From NCBI GenBank assembly GCA_030533445.1, contig CM060080.1, forward strand, positions 21,095,377-21,159,376: a stretch of DNA of 64,000 nucleotides, written 5' to 3'. The notes under the pieces were generated by a model, which saw only the letters and a program-made list of their open reading frames with translations, did no database searches and was not told the origin of the DNA. Origin of the DNA: Cyprinodon diabolis (taxonomy: Eukaryota > Chordata > Actinopteri > Cyprinodontiformes > Cyprinodontidae). Shown here piece by piece: positions 37,901 to 45,370 of the stretch; positions within the stretch are counted from its first letter, which is position 1; each line of letters begins with the position of its first letter. A program made the translations under genes and the position numbers.

Positions 37901-40850
37901 CAGAACAAGACATTTGAAGAATCCCTCTTTGGGGATCAAGGCAAAGCAGTAGATCTGGAGTCAAGCCTCACAGTGGGGGATGGATTACAAGGTTTGCTTG
38001 CCCCACTGCCAGGCATGAGCTATAATCCACAGATCCTCAGTGAAGTAGGTGAGGAAAATCAGGATGACTTCCTCCTAAAATGTCCAGAGGGACAACATGC
38101 TACACTACAGCGCTCCCATTCCGAGGGGACCCTCACCCCTGCCATTGAACAACAACTCCTACCCTCTTTTGGAAGTGATCCCTGCACAATACAGGAATCC
38201 TTCTTAGCTCAACCAGGCCCCAACTTTCCTTCTCCTAACCCCTTTGCTCCTTCTCTAACTCCTGAAAGCAGTAGCTTCCATGTAGCGCTCCCCACCCACC
38301 CTCCCCTTGCAACCGTTTCAGCAACCGTGCCGCCGAGCTCAGCACAGGGTGCCGTGCCAAACCCAGATGTGACAGAGCAGCTGCAAGCGGCAAATCCGCC
38401 GTGCAGGTGAGGTCACACACGCTCAACGCTTGGTGAAAAGGTGGAGGGCGATTTCTACCCTTCTTCTGGAGACTCCTCCTGTGCCTCTGCTCCGCTTCTG
38501 CCTGCATCTCTTCTATTACCACTTCTTTGTGGTGTGATACTCCATGTTTCATGTATCGGTGTGAAAAGGACTCTTCTGTAGGGTTCTTCTGTGTGTCCTG
38601 AGGTAACAGGGGAGGGAAAACTAAAGCCTCAGGCCAATTAGCGGTTATTATTTTACCTTTGTCTCTACCACTCTAGTTTTCCTTCACGCACACACATACA
38701 CACTGAACCCCCTCTCCACAGGGACAGCCTGTGTTCTCACACAGCAACACTATTATGCCAAATACATCAACCAGAAATCAAGCTTTCTACACGAGGAAAA
38801 AAGGTGTTGTTTTGTCATTTCCTTTTCACCTTGGGGTAATAACACACTTAACACAATTCTTCATGTTTGATTACACCTATGCATGCAATTATATCCTTCA
38901 TTTGAGGATTAATTTTCACCACTTTCTTCCAGACATTCACACCTGTTTACCCTGCTTTGATCCTAATCAGAGTGAAGTAAAATGTTATTTTTGATTTATT
39001 TATTTGGTTCTTTAATCTCTGGCATCATATTGGAGGTCACAAAAAATCTACTATGTTTTAATAAACATTAAACTCTCATTAATTACTCTGAAGACCCTCG
39101 AGTAGTGGCTATTAACTGAAAGTCACTACTTCAAGGTCTGCAACACAGGAAGTAGTCTTCCTGTTCTTTATAAAGGCATTGTCTCATATATTTCTTCATG
39201 CTGTAACATTGGAGAGCTGGCATGTGGCTGTTTGCTCTCAGAGAGGAAGCCACAGTTTCCAAACAGCCATTGTTTCCAGAAGGAAACATTGTGTAAATGT
39301 TCTGGGTGATTTCACAGTAAACGCTCAGACTTTATATTTTTAACCTGTTATGGCAGATGCCCAAATGTAAAAGACCTCCACTGTGACCACCAGACTGGTA
39401 TTGGGCAGGTGATGGCTGATCAGTATTTGAACAGACTAAATGACTCACTGTGTGCATTGCTGTGTATGCTTTGTTATTGACCTTTGAAGCCCCCACCCGG
39501 TGAAGCCCCTGACAACTGCCATGGTGGCTGAGGAGAAGCGGTCAGTGCTGGCCACGGGCCTGGAAAAGTTAAAGTCCACCATTCACCCAGGGAGGAGCAG
39601 CCAGATCACTGAACATGAGGCAGACAACAAGAAGGTAAAAAAACAAAAAAAAATAAAAAAACAAATTATCTAATATTGTCTTGATAATTGTGCAATCTTT
39701 TATATTCAATTCAATTTATTTATATAGCGCCAATTCACAACACATTTAATCTCAAGGCACTTTACAGTTCACCAAATCATACAGTCAAAATGATCCAAAG
39801 TTTTCATTATTTATCTAAGGAAAATCAGTTGATCGCATCAACTCATTGACTCAAATGCAATCCCTCACACTAAGCATGCTTGTAGCGACAGTGGAGAGGA
39901 AAAACTCCCTTTTAACAGGAGGAAACCTTCAGCAGAACCAGGCCCAGTGTGAGCGGCCATCTGCCGAGGCCGACTGGGGTTCAAGGAGACAGAAGCAGAG
40001 ATACAAAAAGTAACTGTAAAAGGCGGCCCTTTCCAGGAAACACACACCATGGCAGACGAGCTTGCATGTCAGAGGATGAATAACACATCCAACCAGTCAC
40101 AGTAAGAAAAACAGGATTACACTGAAAAACAGACCGATTTTCAACATCTATAAACAAAGGTGTTGATGGCAACAGCACAGCTCCCTCCAGGGTGGTGTCA
40201 CAGCATCATATATAGTATTAGCTGCACACTCTGTCATATATTCAATTAGTTTCTACCCGCAATTAGACTTCACTACCCCTAAAGGACATGTCCGCCGGTT
40301 TTGGAGACTGCTGCATTACAAATCGGCCAATGCTTGCACATATCAGTCGATACAAAAAAACCAAAACGCTCATATTGGCCAAAATGATCTGCCAGCCAAT
40401 GCATCGCTCTGTCTCTACTTCTTTGTTGTGAGTCTGTCACAATAAATCAAATTAGTACATTGAATTTGTAGCAAAGTGATAAAATGCAAGGCATTGTTCT
40501 GTAACCCTCATCTATTTATTTAGTCATGTTTGAAAAAGGAAAAATCATCAATATAAACTGAAACCTTTTACCATGTCTCTGTCTGCTCTCAGTCTCTGAC
40601 GGAAGGAGCAGGCTCGTACTACCACCTGACTCACAGCGAACTGGTGGCCCTGCTGGTGCAACGTGAGGCCGAGCTGGAGAGGCAGAAGGCCGAATTCGAA
40701 CGTCAGAAACTCTTACTGGCCAAGCGGGAGGTGGAGCTGAAGAAGCTTAAGCCTCAGGTCCGAGACCTGGAGGACTACATTGACACCCTCCTGGTGCGCA
40801 TCATGGAGCAGAAGCCTACGCTGCTGCAAGTGCGCTCCAAGTTGAAATGA
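22463..40850 (+). CDS. rab11fip5: Rab11 family-interacting protein 5 (5' partial, five exons visible)
   Basis: Coding join 22463-22974, 26106-26679, 35932-38406, 39490-39634, 40593-40850. Every junction is AG/GT and the phases agree: 22463 completes a split codon, and the later joins split codons 1+2, 2+1 and 2+1 and then fall on a codon boundary. The product is a class I Rab11-FIP. It should bind membrane phospholipid through the C2 domain and GTP-Rab11 through the C-terminal RBD, linking recycling endosomes to motors and sorting machinery. Seen in the sequence: the end of the C2 domain ([16 protein letters not shown]), a Ser-rich linker with [11 protein letters not shown], the VCVNGSH motif, [12 protein letters not shown], and the RBD with YYHLTHSEL and [12 protein letters not shown]. 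The linker motifs match mammalian FIP5 as I recall it better than FIP1 or FIP2, and sfxn5 lies next door as in mammals. The exon with the start codon and most of the C2 domain is not in the window. The fish paralogue (a or b) cannot be decided. Confidence 0.95.
23028..23312. mobile_element. MITE, CACTGCAAAA termini, TA target site
   Basis: Termini CACTGCAAAAAAA and TTTTTTGCAGTG, flanked by TA on both sides (23026-23027 and 23313-23314), fit a Tc1/mariner-type MITE of 285 bp. It begins 53 bp after the last base of exon A. Sister copies lie at 14721-15001, 19540-19690 and 44945-45090. Confidence 0.85.
23985..24290. repeat. MITE of the gggctgaaac/atcgatta family, copy 2
   Basis: It runs from 'taggctgcagaaaataaac' to 'aatcgattaatcacaatttgaataattgttttagcccc' and shares 'gtaagtaggttattctttc' with 51488-51505. 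Degraded. Confidence 0.5.
24440..24910. repeat. remnant of a TATCG-rich element
   Basis: Bipartite remains: 'gaccgatataatataaat...aatatcgataaaa' at the left and 'aaaatatcgcaatatatagtgatatt' at the right, around an AT-rich filler with a small GC-richer piece (24605-24700). Probably a worn hAT-like MITE. Confidence 0.35.
25440..25660. repeat. MITE of the gggctgaaac/atcgatta family, copy 3
   Basis: It shares 'ggttaattgtgat', 'ttagagcagtaattat' and 'ctgtcaatatgctccatc' in order with 5790-6005. No intact ends. Confidence 0.5.
26034..26105 (+). other. rab11fip5: possible in-frame 72-nt 5' extension of exon B (tandem acceptor)
   Basis: A second strong acceptor (pyrimidine run, then cacttgcag) sits 72 bp upstream of the main one. 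Splicing there keeps the frame with exon A (G|TG = Val) and inserts 24 codons with no stop. The insert would be hydrophobic and aromatic ([12 protein letters not shown]), unlike the surrounding polar linker. The same pyrimidine-rich bases form the tract of the downstream acceptor, so the open frame may be a by-product of that tract. Use of this site is unproven. Confidence 0.4.
26106..26679 (+). CDS. rab11fip5: rab11fip5 exon B: linker with VCVNGSH and AWFG motifs
   Basis: The acceptor ...tctctgttgcag lies at 26104-26105 and the donor is CCCAG|gtgaga. The exon begins with AA, which completes a Glu codon with the G from exon A. It encodes a hydrophilic, presumably disordered linker. [12 protein letters not shown] corresponds to SLCVNGSH of mammalian FIP5, and the end ([14 protein letters not shown]) corresponds to SSWFG. 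Short stretches such as [11 protein letters not shown] look like kinase substrates, but that is inference. An upstream acceptor at 26032-26033 is in frame and would add 24 codons (separate entry). Confidence 0.92.
27330..27600. repeat. Tc1-like repeat, left part
   Basis: It reads 'ggagtgccttgcaaaagttttcacgcc...tttcttcacattgt...gggatttattttgtgataagccaacacaaag', the standard left end of the same fish Tc1-like family seen at 15872 and 30180. The right part is not clear. Confidence 0.65.
27650..28726 (-). mobile_element. hAT element with transposase fragment, containing a second hAT element
   Basis: Termini TAGGGCTGGGTA and TACCCAGCCCTA are perfect 12-bp inverted repeats with a perfect 8-bp duplication GTTAGTAA (27642-27649 and 28727-28734). 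On the - strand 28260-28547 encodes a piece of hAT (Ac-like) transposase ([35 protein letters not shown]); DNAANM is the usual block around a catalytic Asp. Most of the transposase is deleted, so the copy is dead. Removing the nested element leaves about 735 bp. Confidence 0.92.
27742..28075. mobile_element. nested hAT MITE (TAGTGTTGCA family), 334 bp
   Basis: It starts TAGTGTTGCACCGATACC and ends ...GCTACACTA, with a perfect 8-bp duplication GTTTTTGC (27734-27741 and 28076-28083). The interior GGTATCGGTATCGG words match the element at 7880-9227. It sits wholly inside the larger hAT element, so it arrived later. Confidence 0.92.
28735..30170. other. intronic DNA, nothing firm
   Basis: AT-rich, without exon signals. 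The stretch 29640-29960 is less AT-rich and includes an open frame of 79 codons; its words may belong to a Tc1-like repeat but I could not place it. Confidence 0.4.
30180..31000. repeat. Tc1-like non-autonomous repeat
   Basis: Start 'attgcaaaagtattcatagg', middle 'ccccacagcataatgctgccatcacag' (30381-30407), end 'ctttgtgttggtctgtgacat...ttttgcagggcactcc'. All three are diagnostic of the family seen at 15872-16455 and 27330-27600. No transposase. Confidence 0.65.
32260..32665. promoter_or_regulatory. promoter-like CpG-bearing cluster: ETS, CCAAT and CRE sites
   Basis: In an AT-rich intron this stretch carries many CpGs (gtaccggtagcgcgatccc, ccgggtcgccctcg) and perfect sites for three classic promoter factors: ACTTCCGG (ETS/GABPA, 32498-32505), CCAAT (32645-32649) and TGACGTCA (full CRE, 32652-32659). 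It lies between exons B and C, 3.3 kb before the NPF exon. It could be an internal promoter or the 5' region of an unrecognised mobile element. Confidence 0.35.
33166..34752 (+). mobile_element. Tc1/mariner element with long inverted repeats
   Basis: Outer ends TACAGTGGGGC and ...GCCTGTA. Inverted repeats of about 200 bp: 33175-33366 ('gtcagccactgattctgcaagttctc', 'ggtggaaaataagtatttggtca') match 34540-34735 in reverse ('tgaccaaatacttattttccacc', 'gagaacttgcacaatcagtggctg'). Length about 1.59 kb, close to a full-size Tc1-like element. Target site TA. Confidence 0.93.
33532..34527 (+). pseudogene. Tc1-like transposase, inactivated
   Basis: From ATG 33532 ([20 protein letters not shown]) the helix-turn-helix N-terminus is readable. 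The frame then stops at 33783 and resumes in pieces at 33979-34284 and 34345-34527. Three DDE-region faults are visible: MWSGETK has Gly where the family has the first catalytic Asp, FQHGNEG has lost the second Asp and the PKHT block that follows it, and the third-acid region (NPMENC) is shifted out of frame. It cannot make active transposase. Confidence 0.9.
34753..35931. other. AT-rich intronic DNA with one MITE remnant
   Basis: Mostly featureless. At 35580-35690 'gaatcgattctaaattttgagaatcagaatc' leads to 'aaccaatacccagtcctagtc', resembling the end of a fish MITE with a GGACTGGGTATTGG terminus read in reverse; the other end is unclear. The last bases form the exon C acceptor. Confidence 0.4.
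35932..38406 (+). CDS. rab11fip5: rab11fip5 exon C: 825-codon cassette exon with six NPF motifs
   Basis: The acceptor is tcttttcacag|C and the donor is TGCAG|gtgagg. The exon is 2475 bp, a multiple of three, and both its upstream and downstream junctions split a codon 2+1, so it can be included or skipped without shifting the frame. Skipping joins exon B straight to the SPHPVKPL exon, as in the short mammalian FIP5 form. The peptide is acidic, Ser/Pro/Thr-rich and without recognisable folds. NPF triplets lie at 36056, 36104, 36131, 36380, 37394 and 38237. RPLPPIP fits the class I SH3-ligand pattern RxxPxxP. A basic-Ser motif ([10 protein letters not shown]) lies near the end. NPF motifs bind EH domains, and FIP2 is known to use them to bind EHD proteins. 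Confidence 0.9.
39490..39634 (+). CDS. rab11fip5: rab11fip5 exon D: conserved SPHPVKPL linker
   Basis: The acceptor is gacctttgaag|C and the donor is AAGAAG|gtaaaa. The first base completes a Ser codon from either exon B or exon C, giving [12 protein letters not shown], and the middle encodes [12 protein letters not shown]. Both strings correspond to mammalian FIP5 (SPHPVKPL and SSGLEKLK as I recall it). The exon ends on a codon boundary. Its 48 complete codons form the link between the disordered middle of the protein and the Rab11-binding coiled coil. Confidence 0.93.
39709..40215 (+). repeat. dispersed teleost repeat of about 500 bp, copy 1
   Basis: It starts 'caatttatttatatagcgccaattcacaacaca' and contains 'ctcaaggcactttacag', 'gtgacagtggagaggaaaaa'-like and 'ggccatctgccgaggc' words and 'ggtgttgatggcaacagcac'. 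It aligns along its length with 44258-44790. No coding frame or terminal repeats; class unknown. It lies in the intron before the Rab11-binding exon. Confidence 0.8.
40310..40420. repeat. worn MITE remnant in the last rab11fip5 intron
   Basis: 'atcggccaatgcttgcacatatcagtcgat...atattggccaaaatgatctgccagccaatgcatcgctctgtctc' resembles the terminal part of a TATCGGCC-type fish element in reverse orientation. Short and degraded. Confidence 0.35.
40593..40850 (+). CDS. rab11fip5: rab11fip5 exon E: Rab11-binding domain and stop
   Basis: The acceptor is gtctgctctcag|TCT; the exon encodes 85 residues and a TGA stop. [13 protein letters not shown] begins the FIP Rab11-binding domain and [12 protein letters not shown] is its invariant Rab11-contacting core; PTLLQ follows as in mammalian FIP5. 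These domains dimerise as a parallel coiled coil and hold two Rab11 molecules. Between QREAEL and the [15 protein letters not shown] segment there are 21 extra residues (40677-40739), repeating ERQKxxx heptads. Mammalian FIP1 and FIP5 as I recall them have 35 residues from the start of the YxxLTH motif through YID; this one has 56. Confidence 0.95.
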   Translation, partial: SLTEGAGSYYHLTHSELVALLVQREAELERQKAEFERQKLLLAKREVELKKLKPQVRDLEDYIDTLLVRIMEQKPTLLQVRSKLK

Positions 40851-41738
40851 AGAAAGAAAAAACAAATGAGGATGCGGCCATTTTAGTTAATCTATTCACT
40901 CGAAAACCCCCACAACAGCTGTTTTAGTCTCACTGCTCCGCAGTCCTTTTTGATACAGGGGTTTAGGCACAGAGAGGCCATGTTTTCTAGCCGGCATGCT
41001 TCCCCGCTCTGAAACAAATCCTCACCAGCAGGTTTTGTTTCCCGAGGCTGTGAATGTAGCGCATCCTCAGGTTGTCTTCAGGCTCAAGGAGCCTGATGGA
41101 GGGTTCCAAACCCAGATGCTTCCAGTTTAGCATCCTGATCTGAATCCCTCTTTCCACTGCGCCTATCACCTTTGTCTCCTCGTCACTAAAGAGTCATAGT
41201 TATAGGTTTTAAATCCACAGCGGTGAACACTTTACCAAATGTGGAAATTTAGAAATCTTCTTGCTTTGATTTGTTCAATAACAACAGACTGTCAGATCGG
41301 TGCAAGGCATTTTCATGACAGATTTTCTCATTTAAAGGCGGAAGATGTCTGTTTCCTCGTGTGCCTAGAAACTGCTTGCAGGTTTTAACACTTATGTTGA
41401 AACTAGAGGGCGTTATCTTTCATTTCAGACAGGAATCCGCAGGTTCTGTTTTCATTTTTCATAAAATCGACTGTTTATCAGAACTTTCTTAAAGGGAATC
41501 CCCACCTTCTGCACAGTGCTCATTTCTAAAAGGCAAAGGCAGCAGAGCAAGCCAGTGAATTCAACGTCACTACAAGTTGAGGCTCGACCACAAAATATGT
41601 CAACTGCAGGCAACAATAGGGAGAAAAAGGAAGGAAATAAGCCTGAAATCATTGTAATGCAGTGCTTTACAGCACAAGAAGCCTTAAACCGTTTCTGTTT
41701 GTCACGTTACATCTAATAATCTCCAGTTTTCTTTTAAT

Positions 41739-42300
41739 TAAGACTTTTTGTGACATATCAGCTCAAAAAAAATAATAATTGTGAAATGAAAGGAAATTTG
41801 TACTTGCTTTATATTGAAATAAATAAATCAGAAAATGTTGCCGTTAATATTTACTCTGCCACCTTTACCCCGATACTTATAAATATATCCAGTCCAACCA
41901 ACTTCCCTAGATGTCATGATTTGATCTGGATTTTGTTGCATGTTCAGGGAGGGTTTATTTCAGGATTTCTCTATAATAAGCTCCATCAAAACCAACCTCT
42001 GATTAGCTTCCCTTGCTTCCTCTTCCCTCCCCATCAACATAATGCTGCCTTTAGTAGTTTTCCATCACTTACGCAGCCGAGCTCTGATGCCTTTGGATTT
42101 TTCTTACATGTAACCGAGTTCAGGGGTTCAATTAAATATGCCCCAACAATTCAAGATTTTTTTTTAATTTTTTGGATAAAATTTAGAAGCCATATGAAAT
42201 TTTCCTTTTACTGCACAATTGTCAACCCATTTTCTGTCCCCAATAAATGCATTGTGGATATTTAAAGGGTAAAATACTTTGCTGAGGCGCCGTATGTTCG
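41739..42300. repeat. degraded Tc1-like repeat in the presumed 3' UTR
   Basis: Phrases typical of a widespread fish Tc1-like non-autonomous family are present: a 'hataatgctgcc' core at about 42035-42055 and a final 'aaatactttgctgaggcgccgta' resembling the usual element end. The AATAAA at 42241 lies inside it. Identity is low and the limits are approximate. Confidence 0.35.
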
Positions 42301-43686
42301 AGAAATTCAGTTTGAGTTTGATGATCAATGTAAGAGAAATATACAAAGTTTATTTTTTATTGCCTCCTCACTTTTTTCTGGTAATACTTTCTACACTCTA
42401 CAGATATTTTGATTTTTGGTGCAGAGTGATCTTACTACTATTATTATTATTTATTTTTTTTTTGACAAACTGTAAGCCAAATGAGACGGATTAGCAGCTG
42501 ACTTTCACCTGCACATCTCTGAGAACAGATGTGAATGTTCAAAAGTGTTCTTAAGCCAATAGGTTTCAGTTTTTAACACAGGATAAGTGCTTGTTTATGT
42601 TTAGCTCCTCCCCCCAACGATGTAAACAGAATTTTGCTGGTGAAGACAGTATTGTTCGCCATCTAGATCAGGCCTTATCATCCTTCCTCACACATGTGCG
42701 TTATTCACACAGACTGCAGCTCATTGGGGGGGGGTGCCTGCGACATGCCCCTGCTTGACTTCCCTCCTTCAGTGTCTCTCTGTGTTGCACATCCTAATCT
42801 GCTCTGGCATGTGTAGCGCTTTCAGGTGTCACAAAGGGACTGCAGTTTCCCCGCATATACACGTTTTAAAAACACCAAGCGCTGCCTTATTTCATTTTTA
42901 TTTTTTTTTGGTAATTGTTTTTCTTTACAATTCATTTATCTAGCACTTATTTTTATTTTATTTTCAGGCATTTCTTAAAAACCTAAAAACCATCTGTTTT
43001 GCTGAATTCTATTGTTTTTGAATATAAGGTTATTATGCTTTGTGATATTGGTTAGGTCACTGCACAAATCAAATGTATGCATACAAATAGAAAAGGAATA
43101 ATTACAGTTAATAACTGGGAAATGCCAAAAAAAATCAAATGTAACAGCCTTTTGAAGCTTAATCTATAGAGCTGATTGATTCACCGTAAAGTATTCTGAT
43201 ATGATGCCACCTTAAACAGCATTCGTGGATGTTCTTGCACTACTTATTCGATAGAATAACTGCTGTACCTGTCTTTGTGATATTGGTATAGTTAGGTCAA
43301 CTTCACGTCGTATTGCACTTTCTAATCGCTCTATGGTTAAGAACTAGGCCTTCTTTCCACACATTCATGATTTGCCAGTGAGCTCAAAGCATCAAACGTA
43401 AAAAAACAAACAAAAAATAAATAAATCACCTTTGTTGTCACATTCGTTCAGCGGGGTGATCTCGATATGAAGGGTTGAGATGATTCTAGAGGAGGTGCAA
43501 TGCTCCCAGAGTGCAGGAACAACAACTTTCTTTCATGTCTTCCGTTTGGTGAGGTTTTTATTTATCTTTGAATCGACTGTGTTTTATCCTTGAGTGTGAT
43601 GCTGGTGGAATGTGCTCAGTGGGGTATGTAAGACTGGAACGTTTACAATACGTGATGCAATTCTGTTTCACAAATTTTGTATATTT

Positions 43687-43692
43687 AATAAA
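43687..43692 (+). terminator. candidate distal poly(A) signal of rab11fip5
   Basis: Canonical AATAAA, followed at once by a T/TG-rich tract, 2.84 kb after the stop codon and before the intergenic repeats begin. It is chosen over the earlier hexamers because of its context; it is not proven. Confidence 0.45.
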
Positions 43693-43710
43693 GAGTATTT
43701 TGTGTTTCCT

Positions 43711-44257
43711 GCTCACCGTATCTTTTGTTGTCATTTCCTTTAGATTTAGAAGGTGCAGTAACCTTTTAGTACCTGGTTTTATGCATCTTTTGATTCAGTT
43801 GGAGGATTTATTTCAAACTTCCATCAGTGATGGGTGATCTGATTAACCTGAGGAAAAGTGGGAGGATTATCCAGATATTTTTTTCATTCATATCCTTTAG
43901 CTTAGTGCTGTGCAGCTCTGTAGCTGCAAGTGGCTCACTGTAACTTCTACAATTGCCTCATGATATATAGTAACAAAATAATTAGATTTTTTTTTATATC
44001 AAATATTAAAATAGAAGAAAATCCATGCTCCATTGTCATAAAACCTTTTTTCTTTTGTTTCTAAAAGTGTCCTATATCAGATGTTTTACTAAAAGAAAAA
44101 TATGCTGATTTGCAAAAGAGTCATAAAATATTTGTGGCCCTAAACAACTTCACTCAGCCAGGCATGGGGAAATAGGGCCCTTTGAATTTTAAAGGTTGCA
44201 GATCTCTTCTTTAGCTGACACCAACAAAAAACAAAAAAAGATAATACTGTACTTGAA
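43711..44257. other. intergenic DNA, nothing recognised
   Basis: Sequence between the presumed rab11fip5 transcript end and the next repeat. No coding or motif signal. Confidence 0.4.
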
Positions 44258-44790
44258 ATCAATTTAATTATTTTTATTTATATAGCGTTAATTCACAACA
44301 CATGTAATCTCAAGGCACTTTACAGAGACAATTCAACCAGATCATACGGTCAGATTGATTCAAAGTTTCTAAGGAAAACCAGTTGATTGCATTGACTCAA
44401 AGGCAATCCCTCACACCAAGCATGATTGTAGTGACAGTGGAGAGGAAAAACACCCTTTTAACAGAAAGAAACCTCCACCAGAACCAGGCTCAGTGTTGGC
44501 GGCCATCTGCCGAGGCTGACTGGGGTTCAAGGAGACACAAGCAGAGATACAGAGAGAAGCAGTGATACAAAAGGCAACTGTCAACCAACTCCACAGGCGG
44601 CCCCTGCAGGAAACACACAGCCAGGCAGACAAGCTCCGAGACAGCTCCCACATGAGAGGACAGAGCACATCCAGCAGGTCACAGTCAGAGAAACAGGACT
44701 ACACTGAAAAAACTGGCTAAGCTCAAACATCAATAAACAAACGTGTTGATGGCAGCAGCACATCTGATATTTCTCTCCTGGATGGTGTTG
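44258..44790 (+). repeat. dispersed teleost repeat of about 500 bp, copy 2
   Basis: It matches 39709-40215 in order: 'tatttatatagcgttaattcacaacaca', 'ctcaaggcactttacagag', 'gtagtgacagtggagaggaaaaac', 'ggccatctgccgaggctgactggggttcaaggagac' split, 'gtgttgatggcagcagcac'. Intergenic. Confidence 0.8.
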
Positions 44791-44944
44791 TAGTCAAACG
44801 GGTACAGGCCAGATGAAGCTACTCACAGGCTTCATCTGTTAGTTGGTTCCACAGGAGAGAAGGCTGATAACTAAAAGATCTGCCTCCATTTGAACCATAC
44901 TGATGGTAAATAAGGTGATCTGCCTGTGGATTTTCTATTTTTGC

Positions 44945-45090
44945 TCTTAGAAAAAGACATATATTATGCACTTGAAATAAGATATATATATATATATTAT
45001 TCTAAAATATGCAAATTTTCTTACCTGCTCAAATCATGAGAAAATACACTTATTTCAGGAAAAGTTTAATCACTTATCATTCAGTGTTGT
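44945..45090. repeat. partial MITE of the CACTGCAAAA family, copy 4
   Basis: It contains 'gcacttgaaataagat', 'ttacctgctcaaatcatgag' and 'aaatacacttattt', then ends 'tcattcagtg'. An (AT)n run lies at 44982-44998. Confidence 0.5.
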
Positions 45091-45229
45091 TTTTGTGTTG
45101 ATATCATCCTAATGATCCATGAGGAGCTGACCCAAAATATTTTGGTTTATACTAGAATGTTGAAGATACAAAGGTATATGATTTTTTTAGCACTATAGTG
45201 AATCCAAGGATGGTCCAAACAAGCAACAC

Positions 45230-45370
45230 AATGACTTGATGAAAGAAAAATAATTTTTTTGAAATTCCCAAAGTCTGCAATTTAGAGGGGGAGAGACATG
45301 CTGGAAAGGGCCACAGGCGGGAATCAAACCCAGGTTGCCCGCATGGTTCGTGTGAAAACACGCTCTGACC
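45230..45370 (-). repeat. tRNA-like SINE remnant
   Basis: On the - strand the sequence reads 'ggcaacctgggtttgattcccg', an RNA polymerase III B-box-like tRNA TPsiC segment, with no folding tRNA body around it. Taken as a SINE head, not a tRNA gene. Confidence 0.45.

Larger units (their letters stand above)
40851..43710 (+). other. rab11fip5: rab11fip5 3' UTR (probable extent)
   Basis: No coding sequence follows the TGA for about 9 kb. The best poly(A) signal is AATAAA at 43687-43692, followed by a TG/T-rich stretch (attttgtgtttcctg) that suits the downstream element. Earlier AATAAA hexamers at about 41817 and 42241 could give shorter transcripts. A degraded Tc1-like repeat seems to occupy about 41739-42300. 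The exact end needs transcript data. Confidence 0.5.

Noticed and set aside
22463..40850. Assignment as rab11fip1 or rab11fip2
   Set aside because: The linker motifs ([31 protein letters not shown]) match FIP5, and sfxn5 is the neighbour as at the human FIP5 locus.
41750..42265. 171-codon ORF downstream of rab11fip5 as a gene
   Set aside because: It overlaps a worn Tc1-like repeat, has AT-driven composition and matches no family.
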